Assembly: GCA_037147155.1 (NCBI GenBank)
Contig: JBAWVR010000045.1
Coordinates: 1-6,555 of the forward strand
Reading direction: 5' to 3'
Length of the DNA: 6,555 bases
Origin: JBAWVR01 sp037147155
GTDB taxonomy: Bacteria; Patescibacteriota; Minisyncoccia; Phycocordibacterales; GWA1-40-21
The translations under genes and the position numbers were made by a program. The notes under the pieces were generated by a model. That model saw only the letters and a program-made list of their open reading frames with translations. It did no database searches and was not told the origin of the DNA. Of the stretch, positions 6,276-6,555 are shown piece by piece. Within the stretch, counting starts at the first letter, position 1, and the number at the start of each line of letters is the position of its first letter.

Positions 6276-6296
6276 AGTTGACGGGATTTGGTCAGG
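6276..6296 (+). repeat. 21-bp direct repeat, copy 2
   Basis: Second copy of the repeat at 6222-6242. Its first part pairs with 6398-6409, and its last six bases (GTCAGG, 6291-6296) pair with CCTGAC at 6334-6339, making this copy the better-placed partner in the proposed fold. Confidence 0.85.
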
Positions 6297-6428
6297 AATA
6301 ATTTTCTGGTCGTCACCAGAAAATTTTCACGACCCTGACTCACTTCTGAACACTGGTGTGTTCAGACCTCGCAGAAGCCTCGGTGCGTTCCGTCTTTCAA
6401 ATCCCGTCAGTTCATTTTTCAAATGAAC

Positions 6429-6455
6429 AAAACCAGTTCTACTTAAACTGGTTTT
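6429..6455. terminator. Possible bidirectional terminator or attenuator hairpin
   Basis: AAAACCAGTT (6429-6438) and AACTGGTTTT (6446-6455) form a 10-bp stem with a 7-nt loop. The A run on one side and the T run on the other give a U-ended hairpin on either strand. The GC core is only CCAG/CTGG and the T run is four long, so it is a weak candidate. Confidence 0.3.
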
Positions 6456-6507
6456 ACTGCGCCAAAGAAAATAGCCCAATTCCATGGACTATTTTCTTTG
6501 GCGCGCC

Positions 6508-6555
6508 ATGATAAATAACATTAGAACTGCTTTCGCTGAAGAAAACGACACGACA
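6508..6555 (+). CDS. Possible start of a plus-strand gene running off the window
   Basis: An ATG at 6508 opens a frame (M-I-N-N-I-R-T-A-F-A-E-E-N-D-T-T) that stays open to the last base. Only 16 residues are visible and I do not recognise them. There is no Shine-Dalgarno sequence. The 16-bp hairpin at 6459-6504 ends 3 bp before the ATG. The minus strand also has an open frame here, ending at TAA (6454-6456), so coding on either strand is uncertain. Confidence 0.35.
   Translation, partial: MINNIRTAFAEENDTT

Larger units (their letters stand above)
6202..6504. other. Structured multi-hairpin element (candidate ncRNA or leader)
   Basis: Perfect inverted repeats: GTCTGC/GCAGAC (6202-6215); an 11-bp stem with loop CGTC (6300-6310 with 6315-6325); a 9-bp stem (6345-6353 with 6358-6366); GTTCATTT/AAATGAAC (6410-6428); AAAACCAGTT/AACTGGTTTT (6429-6455); and a 16-bp stem (6459-6474 with 6489-6504). 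A long-range stem, TGACGGGATTTG (6279-6290) with CAAATCCCGTCA (6398-6409), encloses GTCAGG/CCTGAC (6291-6296 with 6334-6339), which itself encloses the 11-bp hairpin. The nesting forms a multi-branched junction followed by three hairpins in a row. Strand and function are undetermined. It could be a plus-strand RNA or leader for the frame at 6508, or a DNA repeat element. The 6429-6455 stem with A and T flanks resembles a bidirectional terminator. Confidence 0.5.

Noticed and set aside
6222..6296. CRISPR array from the two direct repeats
   Set aside because: Only two 21-bp copies, a single 33-bp gap, no further units and no cas genes.
6393..6409. TTCAAATCCCG resembling the T arm of a tRNA or tmRNA
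   Set aside because: The preceding bases (CGTCT) cannot pair with the following CCCGT as a T stem. The segment instead pairs with the upstream direct repeats.
6184..6426. Plus-strand 80-codon frame with two V-D-G-I-W-S-G stretches
   Set aside because: The repeated peptide is only the translation of the 21-bp direct repeat; the frame is packed with hairpins, has no ribosome site and does not look like a protein family.
6459..6504. 16-bp hairpin as a rho-independent terminator
   Set aside because: No T run follows the stem on either strand.
6489..6509. Minus-strand mini-frame M-A-R-Q-R-K ending inside the large hairpin
   Set aside because: Six codons with no ribosome site, overlapping an inverted repeat; most likely chance.

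Overview
The window looks like part of a Candidate Phyla Radiation (Patescibacteria, probably Parcubacteria-type) chromosome. The main evidence is the long exported protein: LamG, discoidin and GLUG repeats, a Thr/Pro linker and a C-terminal peptidoglycan-binding domain with a Y-F-G-x-L-T-K motif, a style common in that group. TGA is used as a stop (it ends the long gene), so the reassigned code of Gracilibacteria/SR1 is not in use. All confident genes lie on the minus strand. No tRNA, rRNA, CRISPR array, transposase or phage gene was found.

Left part (1-1860): two single-gene units, each with its own rho-independent terminator. They encode proteins of 219 and 206 residues that I do not recognise. 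A hand alignment suggests they are distant paralogues. Each has the same 12-bp imperfect palindrome, TGCATTAGTGCA, 41-50 bp upstream of its start codon, which suggests a small co-regulated family.

Middle (2072-6113): a two-gene operon read right to left. The first gene encodes a 1067-residue secreted adhesin-like protein. Its stop overlaps the start (ATGA) of a membrane-anchored alpha/beta hydrolase of the ABHD12/17-like type. In the frame as written the hydrolase stops just before its catalytic His. The missing end, with a G-H-D-D motif, lies intact in the -1 frame, directly after an eight-A run on the coding strand. This could be a real frameshift, a slippage-controlled gene or a homopolymer sequencing error.

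Right part (6181-6510): a dense field of inverted repeats. A 12-bp long-range stem encloses a nested hairpin pair and a second hairpin. Three more hairpins follow almost back to back, the last with a 16-bp perfect stem ending 3 bp before a possible plus-strand start codon at 6508. A 21-bp direct repeat gives two alternative partners for the same closing arm. This is the least explained part of the window and a candidate structured RNA, regulatory leader or repeat element.
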